The notes under the pieces: generated by a model
Database searches by the model: none
The model's input: only the letters and a program-made list of their open reading frames with translations
What the model was told of the DNA's origin: nothing
Made by a program: the position numbers and the translations under genes
Assembly (NCBI RefSeq): GCF_030053155.1
Contig: NZ_CP125640.1
Coordinates: 3,428,001-3,492,000 of the forward strand
DNA length: 64,000 nt
Origin: Rhizobium sp. BT03
GTDB lineage: Bacteria; Pseudomonadota; Alphaproteobacteria; Rhizobiales; Rhizobiaceae
Direction of reading: 5' to 3'
In this document: positions 9,026-18,069 of the stretch, piece by piece
Position numbering within the stretch: position 1 is the first letter of the stretch
How the letters are laid out: each line of letters starts with the position of its first letter

Positions 9026-9679
9026 ATGACCGAACCGGAAAACCGCTGCCGCCTTGTGCTCATCGCACCCGATATTGCCGATGCCGATGAACAGGCGAGG
9101 ATCGTCGCCGATGCGCTGAAGAGCGGCGATGTCGCCTCGGTGATCGTGCCGCAATACGGGCTCGACGACGGCACCTTCCAGAAACATGCCGAGAGGCTGG
9201 TGCCGTTGATCCAGGATGCCGGGGCGGCCGCGTTGATTGCCGGCGACAGCCGCGTGGCGGGGCGGTCAAAGGCCGATGGCCTGCACCTTTCCGGCAATGC
9301 CGAGGCACTTTCGGAAGCGATCGAAAAACATGCGCCGAAGCTGATCGTCGGCGGCGGCAACGCAGCCGATCGGCACAATGCGCTCGAGATCGGCGAAGCC
9401 AGGCCCGACTATATCTTCTTCGGCAAGCTCGACGGCGATATCAAGCCGGAGGCGCATCCGAAGAACCTTGCGCTCGGCGAATGGTGGGCCTCGATGATCG
9501 AGATTCCCTGCATCGTCATGGGCGGCACCGATCCGGCCTCGGCGCTCGCCGTCGCCGAGACCGGAGCGGAATTCGTGGCGCTGCGGCTGGCGGTCTTCGG
9601 CGAGCCCAGCCGGGCGCCGTCTATCGTCGCTGAAGTCAACGCGCTTCTTGACGAAAAAGCGCCACGGTTTGAGGATTGA
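9026..9679 (+). CDS. Thiamine-phosphate synthase-like TIM-barrel protein
   Basis: A 217-aa protein with the ThiE/TenI fold: RCRLVLIAPDI (first strand), a DGLHLSG segment where ThiE has DGVHLGQ, and CIVMGG in place of the phosphate-binding P-x-x-A-I-G-G. The ThiE diphosphate-binding signature around DYVGxGPxFxTxTK is replaced by DYIFFGKLDGD, so catalysis is doubtful. It may have another role. The Sel1 gene starts 10 bp after its stop, so the two are probably cotranscribed. Confidence 0.65.
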   Translation: MTEPENRCRLVLIAPDIADADEQARIVADALKSGDVASVIVPQYGLDDGTFQKHAERLVPLIQDAGAAALIAGDSRVAGRSKADGLHLSGNAEALSEAIEKHAPKLIVGGGNAADRHNALEIGEARPDYIFFGKLDGDIKPEAHPKNLALGEWWASMIEIPCIVMGGTDPASALAVAETGAEFVALRLAVFGEPSRAPSIVAEVNALLDEKAPRFED

Positions 9680-9689
9680 AATCGCGCTC

Positions 9690-10772
9690 ATGCCGATCCC
9701 GACCGCCCGCCTGTTGAAATTTATCCTTGCCAGCATGGCCGCCCTCGTTGCGGCCGGGCCGGCTGTCGTCTCGGCGCAAGCTAGCGACAGCGTCATCAGT
9801 CAGCCGGGCTCAGCGCCGGCTTCGACCTTCCGCACCGGCCGGCCCTCCGGCCCCGATGTGCGGCCCTCCGATGGTGTCGGCGTGTTCGACCGCATGGGTG
9901 CTAAACTGCCGGACCTGCCGCCGGAGAAGGATTACAAGGGACCCATCGACGAGGCTTACGGCGCCTTCCAGCGCGGTTATTACCTGACGGCAATGGACAA
10001 GGCGCTGCCGCGCGCCCAGCTCGGCGATGCCGCGGCGCAGACGCTGATTGGCGAAATCCTCTCGCAGGGGCTCGGTGTCAAGAAGGACGCGAAGAATGCC
10101 GCCTTCTGGTACGGCAAGGCGGCCGAAGGCGGCGATGCGGCGGCAATGTTCAAATATGCGCTGATCCTGATGGAAGGCGAGGGCGTACCGCGTGACAAGG
10201 TCAAGGCCGACGACTACATGCGCAAGGCGGCCGAGGCCGGCAATCCTTCGGCGGAATTCAACTGGGCGCAGCTTCTCATCGCCGACAATCCCGGCGAGAA
10301 GGGGCTGAAGCTCGCGCTGCCGTTCTACGAGAAATCGGCCGAGCAGGGCATTGCCGATTCACAATATGCCGTGGCGCAGATCTATGCGACGCTGAAGGAC
10401 CTGCCTGAGGAAAAGAAGCAGCTTGCCCGTGAATGGATGGTACGTGCGGCGCGCGCCGGTTTCGACACAGCTCAGCTCGATCTCGGCATCTGGCTCGTCA
10501 ACGGCGTCGGCGGGCCGAAGGATTACGTCAAGGGCTTCGAATGGCTGAAACTTGCCGCCAATGGCGGCAACGTCGCGGCACAGAACAAGCTCGCCCATCT
10601 TTATATCAACGCCATCGGCACGGCGCCCGATCCAATCGAGGCGGCGAAATGGTACGTCCTGTCGCGCCGGGCAGGCCTCGCCGATCCGTCGCTCGAGGAT
10701 TTCTATCTCGGCATCGAGGACGATCAGCAGAAAGCGGCGATCGACGCCGCCAACAAATTCCGGCGGCGATAA
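9690..10772 (+). CDS. Sel1-repeat (TPR-like) exported protein
   Basis: A 360-aa protein with a signal peptide (residues about 1-34) and a proline-rich linker, then about six Sel1-like repeats from residue ~105 to the end. Examples are AAFWYGKAAEGGDAAAMFKY and FEWLKLAANGGNVAAQNKL. Such solenoids mediate protein-protein interactions; in rhizobia the Sel1 protein ExoR regulates a two-component system in the periplasm, but this one is longer and not ExoR. The Met at 9690 is chosen because the earlier in-frame start lies inside the ThiE-like gene and would spoil the signal peptide. Confidence 0.8.
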   Translation: MPIPTARLLKFILASMAALVAAGPAVVSAQASDSVISQPGSAPASTFRTGRPSGPDVRPSDGVGVFDRMGAKLPDLPPEKDYKGPIDEAYGAFQRGYYLTAMDKALPRAQLGDAAAQTLIGEILSQGLGVKKDAKNAAFWYGKAAEGGDAAAMFKYALILMEGEGVPRDKVKADDYMRKAAEAGNPSAEFNWAQLLIADNPGEKGLKLALPFYEKSAEQGIADSQYAVAQIYATLKDLPEEKKQLAREWMVRAARAGFDTAQLDLGIWLVNGVGGPKDYVKGFEWLKLAANGGNVAAQNKLAHLYINAIGTAPDPIEAAKWYVLSRRAGLADPSLEDFYLGIEDDQQKAAIDAANKFRRR

Positions 10773-10806
10773 ATTACGGCGCTGCACGTCCCGACCGGGG
10801 GCGGCT

Positions 10807-12558
10807 TTAAAACAGCGCGTCGGCGAAAAGATCCTCGTCGCTTTCGACTTTGGCAGGTTCGGCGGGAGCAGGGGCAGGAGCGCTGTCCTCGCTTGCCGGG
10901 ATGATGTCGCGATGAATGCTGCGCTCCTGAACCATCGTATAGTGCTTGAAGATCTTGCGGTCGAGCGGCGCTATCACCTCGGTGAGATCGGAGATATCGG
11001 CGACCTCGGTGCCGGCCGCCTCATCAAGCACCTGGGCGCAGCGGGCAAAGACTTCGCCGAGATCGCGCTGGAAATCGAGCTTGCCGATCAGCAGGCCGAT
11101 CTTGGCGGCGACCTCGCGGCCGTTCTCGGCAAGCACCTTCAGCTCGTTTTCCATGACGTCGGCGGCGGAGTGGATGTTGCCGACGGCTGACGTCAGGCTC
11201 TCTCCCAGGCCGCCGGCCCCGGCATCAATGGCGGGGGCGATGCGTCCGGCAGCGGCTTCGAGCACCGGCAGGCCGGTGACGATGGCATCGGCGGATTCGT
11301 CGAGCTTGCCGGCGAAAATGCGCAGCTCGGCCGTGACGACGTTGATCGACCTGCCTTCCTCGCCGAGACGGCTGCAGCGCAGGTTGGTGTTCAAAGCCAT
11401 ATAATGGATGTCGGTCTTAACGGCGCGGATATTGGCGATCGCTTCGGAGAGCTTGGCGGCCGTGCCGATCGTTGACTGGCTCACCTGGTCGGCCTGCCGG
11501 CTTGCCGTGTCGACCTGCTGGACGATTTCGTGGGCGGCCGAAACGCTGGATTCCAGCGCGCGCATGAAATTGCCGCCGGATTCGCCGCTTGCGCCGCTCA
11601 TCTGGTCGCGCAGCTTGAGGATCTCCCGCATGTCGTGATCGAAACTGGCGATCGTGGTGACGACGTTTTCCGATTCCCGCTGGAAATTGGCGCACATGTC
11701 GCTCATCTGCGCCGCGGTCAGGTGGTGAACGACATTCTGCAGACGCTTGCGCGCGCCGGCATCGAGCTTCGCGCCCTCCTCGCCTGCAAAGAATTCCTCA
11801 AGCAGCGAAAGGGTGGCCTGCACATGCTCGATGCGCTGACGGGTGATATCGCCGATCTGCAGGGCAGACAGCGTCGAGGCGACCTTGCTCTGGACGCCGC
11901 GTGCGATTGCGCCGACCTCGCGGGCGATGACGCCGAGATGCTTGCGGTGTTCTGCGATCTTGGCGGCATCGTCGCGCAGGGCGGCGGCGACGGCCGGAAC
12001 GGTATCGGCGTAACCCTTGGAGACACTGGCACCGAAGGAGGCCGCGAGTTTGACCTCCTTGTCGAGACTGTCGAGATGGGTGGCGAAACGGTTGACCTCA
12101 TCGGTGCCGGAATAGATTCGTTCCAGGATCTCCTGTGCGAAGCCGGCGAATTCGGCAATGCCGGCGCCGGTGATCTTCACGGTCACGGCGAAAGTTCTGA
12201 GATAACGCATTGTCTCCTGCATGTCGGAGACGTGCTTGCGTAGTTCCCTGCCGGTCTGCGCCAGCGAGAGGAGTGCCTGCTGACGGTTTTCTTCGGTGAC
12301 CGGCAGCGCCGTCAGGCTCTGAACCGTGGCTCGGAGATCGGCGCCGGTATCGCTCGACTCGCCATTGTCGAGCGCCGCGGTGACACTCTCGAGAGAATTC
12401 AACAGGCGGTTGAGAACATCCATCACCGAGAGCAGCACGGTGCCGCCTTCCAGAAAACGTTCCTCGACCCGGCTGCGAGCCGATTCCAGGGTGCGGCCGA
12501 TGTCCCGGCCGGATGTGTGGGCTGCAGCGATCGGCGATACCAGAGCGTGTGCCAACAT
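10807..12558 (-). CDS. Soluble MCP-like protein with degenerate signalling tip
   Basis: A 583-aa, largely helical protein with no membrane segment. Residues from about 395 to 445 align with the chemoreceptor hairpin tip: MALNTNLRCSRLGEEG then RSINVVTAELRIFA, against [16 protein letters not shown] and [14 protein letters not shown] in the receptors nearby. The glutamate and alanines that contact CheA and CheW in normal receptors are replaced (NTNLRCSRL). The C-terminus is a Pro/Ala/Glu linker ending DEDLFADALF. It is divergent from the che operon across a 340-bp AT-rich gap. It could be a cytoplasmic receptor, a decoy or an adaptor for the same array. Function not known. Confidence 0.7.
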   Translation of the reverse strand: MLAHALVSPIAAAHTSGRDIGRTLESARSRVEERFLEGGTVLLSVMDVLNRLLNSLESVTAALDNGESSDTGADLRATVQSLTALPVTEENRQQALLSLAQTGRELRKHVSDMQETMRYLRTFAVTVKITGAGIAEFAGFAQEILERIYSGTDEVNRFATHLDSLDKEVKLAASFGASVSKGYADTVPAVAAALRDDAAKIAEHRKHLGVIAREVGAIARGVQSKVASTLSALQIGDITRQRIEHVQATLSLLEEFFAGEEGAKLDAGARKRLQNVVHHLTAAQMSDMCANFQRESENVVTTIASFDHDMREILKLRDQMSGASGESGGNFMRALESSVSAAHEIVQQVDTASRQADQVSQSTIGTAAKLSEAIANIRAVKTDIHYMALNTNLRCSRLGEEGRSINVVTAELRIFAGKLDESADAIVTGLPVLEAAAGRIAPAIDAGAGGLGESLTSAVGNIHSAADVMENELKVLAENGREVAAKIGLLIGKLDFQRDLGEVFARCAQVLDEAAGTEVADISDLTEVIAPLDRKIFKHYTMVQERSIHRDIIPASEDSAPAPAPAEPAKVESDEDLFADALF

Positions 12559-12898
12559 TTATACCTTTTCTTAAAACACAGGCTTATTTGACTCTATTTC
12601 TACGGGCAGGATGGAAACGTCCGGTAAACGCGCCAGACTCGTCAGCGTTGTGATTAACGAAAGATGTGGATGGGTGCCGGCCCGGATCTCATCGATGGTT
12701 AATATTGCTTAACCTGTTGCTTTTATTTTATTTGTTTCTAAATTTTGAGAAGAAAATACAACTTTTTCCGGATGAGAAATTGGGAGTCCGAGGACTCGTT
12801 ATACGACAGTTTCATACAACCGCTGTTTACCCTGCATTAACGCTGCCGTGAGAGTCCTTTAAAGGTCGTCAAGTATTTCTCCGGCCGAGGGGGCTGCA
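12559..12898. promoter_or_regulatory. AT-rich divergent intergenic region upstream of the che operon
   Basis: 340 bp between the divergent MCP-like gene and the STAS gene, visibly richer in A/T than its surroundings, especially 12700-12790. It must hold the promoters of both units. A small palindrome, GAGTCC-GA-GGACTC, lies near 12784-12797. No ORF of note. Confidence 0.5.
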
Positions 12899-13222
12899 TT
12901 GGATACTCCTAACCAATATTGCGAATCTATAAATTTGCCTGAATCGCTCAGTATTCGCTCGGTATCCGAACTATATTCAAAGTTTACTGATGCATTTCGC
13001 GTCCACGATACAATCACAATTAGCATTCCCGAAAGTGCGGAAGCGGATCTGAGTTTCGTTCAGCTCATCGAGTCCTCGCGCCGCCAAGCAAAAGCTGAGG
13101 GGAAGACATTCAAACTTTCTAGGCCTGCAAGCGGTTCGGTCCTGAAGGTACTTGAGCGCGCAGGTTTCATCGAATCCTTCGATCAAGAAGATTCCAAGTT
13201 TTGGTTGCATAAAGAGGTATAA
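12899..13222 (+). CDS. STAS-domain protein in chemotaxis operon
   Basis: A 107-aa protein that starts at TTG 12899, with GAGGGGG 4-10 nt upstream; no ATG gives a full domain. It has the STAS order: a short strand and helix, ADLSFVQLIESSRR where anti-sigma antagonists have the D-S-S segment, then AKAEGKTFKL and VLKVLERAGF. A serine two residues after the conserved Asp could be the phospho-switch residue. It heads the che operon, 4 bp before cheY, so it probably feeds into, or is an output of, this pathway. Partner unknown. Its codon use is more A/T rich than cheA. Confidence 0.75.
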   Translation: MDTPNQYCESINLPESLSIRSVSELYSKFTDAFRVHDTITISIPESAEADLSFVQLIESSRRQAKAEGKTFKLSRPASGSVLKVLERAGFIESFDQEDSKFWLHKEV

Positions 13223-13226
13223 AGTT

Positions 13227-13595
13227 ATGAGTGCAAACATCCTGACTGTTGACGATTCCGCCAGCATCCGCCTGACCACCAAGGTCACACTCACCAATGC
13301 CGGGTACAGCGTCACCGAGGCTGCCGACGGGGCCGAGGGCCTGGCGACGGCCAAGGGCAGCCGCTTCGATCTGATCGTGACCGATCTCAACATGCCTGTC
13401 ATGGACGGGCTGACGATGATCGAGGAACTGCGGAAGCTGCCTGGGCAGGCCGGCGTTCCGATCATCTTCCTGACGACGGAGTCGGACGCCGATCTCAAGG
13501 CGCGCGCCAAGGCCGCGGGTGCGACGGGTTGGCTGACCAAGCCGTTCGATCCGGAAAATCTCGTGAAGATCGTGAAGAAGGTTCTCGGACGATGA
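13227..13595 (+). CDS. cheY: Chemotaxis response regulator CheY
   Basis: Single-domain receiver (122 aa). The acidic pair lies in VDDSASIR, the phospho-acceptor Asp in TDLNMPVMDG (about residue 52), the switch Thr in FLTTES, and the Lys in WLTKPFD. No DNA-binding output domain. It would receive phosphate from the CheA encoded next, whose start overlaps its stop (ATGA). The upstream in-frame Met lies inside the STAS gene and is rejected. Confidence 0.95.
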   Translation: MSANILTVDDSASIRLTTKVTLTNAGYSVTEAADGAEGLATAKGSRFDLIVTDLNMPVMDGLTMIEELRKLPGQAGVPIIFLTTESDADLKARAKAAGATGWLTKPFDPENLVKIVKKVLGR

Positions 13596-15628
13596 GTACG
13601 CTCGATCCCGTTGCCGTGTTCCGCATGGAGGCTGCCGAATGCCTTGAAGCGATCGAGGCCGGTCTTCTCGACCTGACCCACCAGCTCGACAACAAGGATC
13701 TCGTCGATGCCGTGTTCCGCGGGCTCCATACGCTCAAGGGCTCCGGCGCGATGTTCGGTTTCGAGGCGCTCGCCGCCTTCACCCATCATTGTGAAACCGC
13801 TTTCGACCGCGTCCGCAAGGGCGAGGTCGCGGTGACCAGCGAACTCGTCGCCGCCGTTCTTGCCGCCCAGGACCATATGCGTGCTCTCGTCGACCAGCCG
13901 GACGCCGATCACGGCGATACCGGCCGCAAGCTTCTGGCACAGCTGCAGGCGGCCGTCGGCGGCAAGCAGGCGGCGCCTGCTGTCGCACCGGCCGCTCTCG
14001 CTGCACCTGCGGTCGTGCGGGAGGTATCGGCGAAGAAGAAAAACAGCTGGTGTATCGGCTTCAGCCTACCGGCCAATTCGATGGCCAACGGCACCAACCC
14101 GCTCGGCCTGCTGGACGAGTTGCGCGATCTCGGTGAATGCACTGTGCGCGCCAACACCTCGGCCATTCCGCCGCTCGGTGAACTCACGCCGACGGAACTC
14201 CACATTTCCTGGGACGTGATGCTGACCAGCGAGCAGGACCGCTCGGCGATCGACGACGTCTTCATCTTCGTGCTCGACGATATGGAGCTTAGCGTCGAGG
14301 AAATCGACACTGCTGCGACGACCGTAGCTCCGATCGAGGAAAAGGCCGCAGCGGCACCGGTCGCTGCGGTAGCGGCGGCCGTTCCTGAGTTTCGTCCGGT
14401 CGAGGCGGTGCCGGTCAGGCGCGAGCCGCCCGCCGCCGCCAGCCAGGCGAAGACGGCCGAGAATGTCCGCGTTCCGGCCGAGCGTCTCGACGAGCTGATG
14501 GACCGCGTCGGCGAGCTCGTCATCGCGCAATCGCGACTTAGCCAGCTGGCCAGCGCCAGCGCCGATATCGGACTGCGCTCGGTGTCGGAAGAAATCGAAC
14601 GCCTCTCCGGTGAATTGCGCGATACGATGATGGTGCTGCGCATGGTGCCGGTCACCACCCTGTTCTCCCGTTTTCGCCGCCTTGTCCACGATCTCGCCCG
14701 CGAGACCGGCAAGGTGATCGAACTGGTGATGGAGGGCGAGAGCACTGAAGTCGATAAAACAGTCATTGAGCGGCTGGCCGATCCGCTGGTGCATCTGGTG
14801 CGCAATTCTATCGATCATGGCCTCGAGATGCCGGCCGACCGACTTGCCGCCGGCAAGACCGAAGCCGGCACGGTGGTCCTTTCGGCTCGCCAGGCCGGCG
14901 GCGAGGTGATTATTTCTATCAAGGACGACGGCCGCGGCATCAACCGCGAACGGGTTCGCGCCAAGGCGGAATCCTCCGGGCTTATCCACCCCGGCCAACC
15001 GCTTTCCGACTCCGAGCTGCTGCAGCTGATCTTCGCGCCCGGCTTCTCCACGGCCGCGGCGATCACCAATCTCTCCGGCCGCGGCGTCGGCATGGACGTG
15101 GTCAAGAAGACGGTCGAAGCGCTGCGCGGCGCGATCGACATCGTCAGCGTGCCGGGACAGGGTTCGGAAGTTTCGCTGCGCATCCCGCTGACGCTTGCCA
15201 TCATCGACGGGCTCTTGGTGCGTGTCGGTTCCGGCCGCTACGTCATCCCGCTTTCGGCGGTCGAGGAATGCCTCGAACTGTCGCTCGAGGAGGATCTCCG
15301 CTCGCGCGGCCGCAGCTTCATCTCGCTGCGTGACAGCCTGGTGCCGTTCCTGCGCCTTCGCGACCTCTTCCGCACCGGCACCAAGCCCGACGTGCATCAG
15401 AAGGTCGTCGTCATCTCCACAGGCACGGAGCGTGTCGGCCTCGTCGTCGACCAGATCATCGGCGACCACCAGACGGTCATCAAGTCGATGTCGAAACTGC
15501 ACAACGACGTCGCGACCTTTTCGGGCGCCACCATTCTCGGCGACGGTAGCGTCGCCCTCATTCTCGACGTCGGGCACCTGGTTGCCGCGGGTCAGCAGCA
15601 GGAGGCGCAATTGCGGGTAGCAGGATGA
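13592..15628 (+). CDS. cheA: Chemotaxis histidine kinase CheA
   Basis: Full-length CheA (678 aa). The P1 HPt domain has phospho-acceptor His46 in GLHTLKGSG; a P2-like domain follows at about 150-240; P3 dimerisation at about 290-350 (PAERLDELMDRVGELV); P4 ATPase with N-box HLVRNSIDHGLE (about 400), DDGRGIN (about 445) and GRGVGMDVV (about 497); and a CheW-like P5 domain from about 535 to the end. Linkers are Ala/Pro rich. All catalytic motifs are present. Stop-start overlaps couple it to cheY and to cheW. Confidence 0.96.
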   Translation: MSTLDPVAVFRMEAAECLEAIEAGLLDLTHQLDNKDLVDAVFRGLHTLKGSGAMFGFEALAAFTHHCETAFDRVRKGEVAVTSELVAAVLAAQDHMRALVDQPDADHGDTGRKLLAQLQAAVGGKQAAPAVAPAALAAPAVVREVSAKKKNSWCIGFSLPANSMANGTNPLGLLDELRDLGECTVRANTSAIPPLGELTPTELHISWDVMLTSEQDRSAIDDVFIFVLDDMELSVEEIDTAATTVAPIEEKAAAAPVAAVAAAVPEFRPVEAVPVRREPPAAASQAKTAENVRVPAERLDELMDRVGELVIAQSRLSQLASASADIGLRSVSEEIERLSGELRDTMMVLRMVPVTTLFSRFRRLVHDLARETGKVIELVMEGESTEVDKTVIERLADPLVHLVRNSIDHGLEMPADRLAAGKTEAGTVVLSARQAGGEVIISIKDDGRGINRERVRAKAESSGLIHPGQPLSDSELLQLIFAPGFSTAAAITNLSGRGVGMDVVKKTVEALRGAIDIVSVPGQGSEVSLRIPLTLAIIDGLLVRVGSGRYVIPLSAVEECLELSLEEDLRSRGRSFISLRDSLVPFLRLRDLFRTGTKPDVHQKVVVISTGTERVGLVVDQIIGDHQTVIKSMSKLHNDVATFSGATILGDGSVALILDVGHLVAAGQQQEAQLRVAG

Positions 15629-16137
15629 GTACAAAAGCAGCAACAGTCGAACGATTCGACAACCATTGGAGCCATGCCGAGGAAGTCGAGGTGCTGACCT
15701 TCGATCTCAACGGCGAGACTTTCGCCCTGGAAGCGGTCATCGTCCAGGAAATCCTGGACCTGCTTCCGGAGACCGCGGTGCCGGGAAGCCAGCCTTTCGT
15801 CGCCAGCGTCATCAACTTCCGCGGCAAGGTCATTCCGCTGGCCGACCTGCGTCTTGCCTTCGGGATGGAGGCGGCGGAGGCGACGATCGACAGCCGCTTC
15901 ATCGTCATCGAGATCGATCTACAGGGCGAGCGGACGCTCGTTGGCCTCAGAACCGACAAGGTGAACGAGGTGACGACGCTTGCAAAATCCGCGAGCGAGG
16001 CGCCGCCGAGCGTCGGCATGCGCTGGCGCGCCGACTACATCAACTGCCTGGTGAAGAGGGGCGGAGAGTTCATCATTCTCCCCAATCTACAGGCAATTTT
16101 TTCATCCAGGCACAAGGCGGCGGGAGCCGTCACCTGA
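15625..16137 (+). CDS. cheW: Chemotaxis adaptor CheW (first copy)
   Basis: A 170-aa scaffold that bridges receptors and CheA. The fold is seen in [33 protein letters not shown] (the receptor/CheA interface) and [12 protein letters not shown]. The start overlaps the cheA stop by 4 bp (ATGA). A second CheW lies after the receptors at 22135; the two are only moderately alike, so they may serve different receptor types. Confidence 0.94.
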   Translation: MSTKAATVERFDNHWSHAEEVEVLTFDLNGETFALEAVIVQEILDLLPETAVPGSQPFVASVINFRGKVIPLADLRLAFGMEAAEATIDSRFIVIEIDLQGERTLVGLRTDKVNEVTTLAKSASEAPPSVGMRWRADYINCLVKRGGEFIILPNLQAIFSSRHKAAGAVT

Positions 16138-16168
16138 CGCTGGACGAATTCAAAATGGGGGTTTGACG

Positions 16169-17857
16169 ATGCGACTGACAATCAAGACGAAACTGGTAAC
16201 GGCGTTCACCTTCATCATTCTGATGCTGGTGGGCACCGCCGCCTACGGTGTCCTCAGCCTTGGATCGCTGAACGACACGATCGATAAGCTTCTCTCCGGC
16301 CCGGCAGCCCGCCTCGATCTCGCGCAGCAGATCAACATTGCCCAGCTCGAGGCCATCCGCCAGCAGAAGAACCTGCTCACCGCCCGGACCGCGGATGAGA
16401 CGGCCAGTTCGATCGCAAAGGGCAATCAGGCCCGCAAGGACTTCGCCGATGCCTTCGGCCAGGTGCTGGCGCTGGCAACGGAAGAGGGCAAGGCACGCTG
16501 GGCGCGCATCGCCGAGCTTTCCAAGACCTTCAATGCCGCCGACGATCAGATCCGCGACTATGTGAAGGCCGGCAATGCCGAAGGCGCGAATACCGTCTCC
16601 GTCACCACGGCGCGGGCCGCTGCCAACGACATCGACGCAACGCTCAGCGAAATCCTGACCCTCGAAAAGCAGCGCATGAAGGCTGCCGACGACGGCGCCG
16701 AAGCGCAGTATATGACGACACGCACGACGATGGTTGCGGTCGCCGCCGCAGCCCTGCTGATTGCCGCCGTCACCGCCTTCTGGATCGCCAGCTCGATCAG
16801 CAAGGGCCTCAACCGCGCCAACAATGTGGTGCGCGAAGTGTCGGAAGGCGATCTGACGAAGATGGCCGATATCACCAGCCATGATGAAATCGGCGAGCTT
16901 CTGGGCAACGTCAACACGATGATCGAACGCCTGCGCGGTGTCGTCGCCGACGCCCTATCGGCCGCCGACAACGTCTCTTCCGGCAGCCAGCAGCTTTCGG
17001 CAAGTTCGGAGCAGGTGTCGCAGGGCGCCACAGAACAGGCCGCTTCGGCCGAAGAGGCTTCCGCCTCGATGGAGCAAATGGCCGCCAACATCAAGCAGAA
17101 TGCCGACAATGCCGCGCAGACGGAAAAGATCGCCCGCCAGTCGGCCAAAGACGCGGAGATGAGCGGTGAAGCGGTGACGCGCGCCGTCGACGCCATGCGC
17201 ACGATCGCCCAGAAGATCAGCATCGTCCAGGAAATCGCCCGCCAGACCGACCTCCTGGCGCTCAACGCCGCCGTCGAAGCTGCGCGCGCCGGCGAGCACG
17301 GCAAGGGATTTGCGGTCGTCGCCTCGGAAGTGCGCAAGCTTGCCGAACGCAGCCAGTCGGCCGCCGCCGAAATCAGCTCGATGTCGAGTGATACGGTCAA
17401 GGCTGCAGCCGATGCGGGCGACATGCTCGGCCGGCTGGTGCCCGATATCCGCAAGACGGCCGAACTGGTTTCGGAAATCAGTGCGGCCTGCCGAGAACAG
17501 GATATTGGCGCTTCGCAGATCAATGAGGCGATCCAGCAGCTCGACAAGGTGACGCAGCAAAATGCCGGCGCCTCCGAGCAGATGTCGGCGACTTCGGAAG
17601 AACTCGCGAGCCAGGCCGAAGAACTGCAGGCCTCGATCGCCTTCTTCAAGGTCGATACGGCAGGGGCGCGGCGTGAGCTTGCGCCGGCTGCAAAACTCGC
17701 CGCCCGCAGCCGGGGACAGGCTGCACCGCGCAAGCCGGCCGGCAGGGCGCCGATCAATACGGTTGCCGGTCAGCAGGCTCGCGCGAAGGGATTTGCCCTC
17801 GATATGTCGATGGGTGGGCCTGATACGGCCGATGACGAATTTAGGGAAAGCGCCTAG
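16169..17857 (+). CDS. Methyl-accepting chemotaxis protein 1
   Basis: Transmembrane chemoreceptor (562 aa). TM1 is about residues 9-30, a four-helix-bundle-like periplasmic domain of about 155 residues follows, TM2 is about 185-210 and a HAMP domain about 211-262. The cytoplasmic hairpin tip at about 354-395 is canonical: [17 protein letters not shown] and [16 protein letters not shown]. The C-terminus has the tail [13 protein letters not shown] shared with the next two receptors. ATG 16169 follows GGGGG; a TTG two codons earlier is less likely. The ligand is unknown. Confidence 0.92.
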   Translation: MRLTIKTKLVTAFTFIILMLVGTAAYGVLSLGSLNDTIDKLLSGPAARLDLAQQINIAQLEAIRQQKNLLTARTADETASSIAKGNQARKDFADAFGQVLALATEEGKARWARIAELSKTFNAADDQIRDYVKAGNAEGANTVSVTTARAAANDIDATLSEILTLEKQRMKAADDGAEAQYMTTRTTMVAVAAAALLIAAVTAFWIASSISKGLNRANNVVREVSEGDLTKMADITSHDEIGELLGNVNTMIERLRGVVADALSAADNVSSGSQQLSASSEQVSQGATEQAASAEEASASMEQMAANIKQNADNAAQTEKIARQSAKDAEMSGEAVTRAVDAMRTIAQKISIVQEIARQTDLLALNAAVEAARAGEHGKGFAVVASEVRKLAERSQSAAAEISSMSSDTVKAAADAGDMLGRLVPDIRKTAELVSEISAACREQDIGASQINEAIQQLDKVTQQNAGASEQMSATSEELASQAEELQASIAFFKVDTAGARRELAPAAKLAARSRGQAAPRKPAGRAPINTVAGQQARAKGFALDMSMGGPDTADDEFRESA

Positions 17858-18069
17858 CTTCCCCTTGGGGGAGTGCGTAGCCCTCCCCGGTCATAGCCGT
17901 CGCGGGCCGGCCAATACGGCCCGCGGAATATACTTTCGGCGCCGGCGAATGCCGGTACGGGAGCCCTGATTTATCCGCGGCATGTTTCGCCCGACGGAAT
18001 TTCTTCGCTGCATGATGCTGCGCCCCCCAGACCATATTTATTGCTTCGCTCTCAGAGAGGAATATTGAG

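Noticed and set aside
9690..10772. exoR
   Set aside because: It has Sel1 repeats and a signal peptide, but it is about 90 residues longer and the N-terminal part is different.
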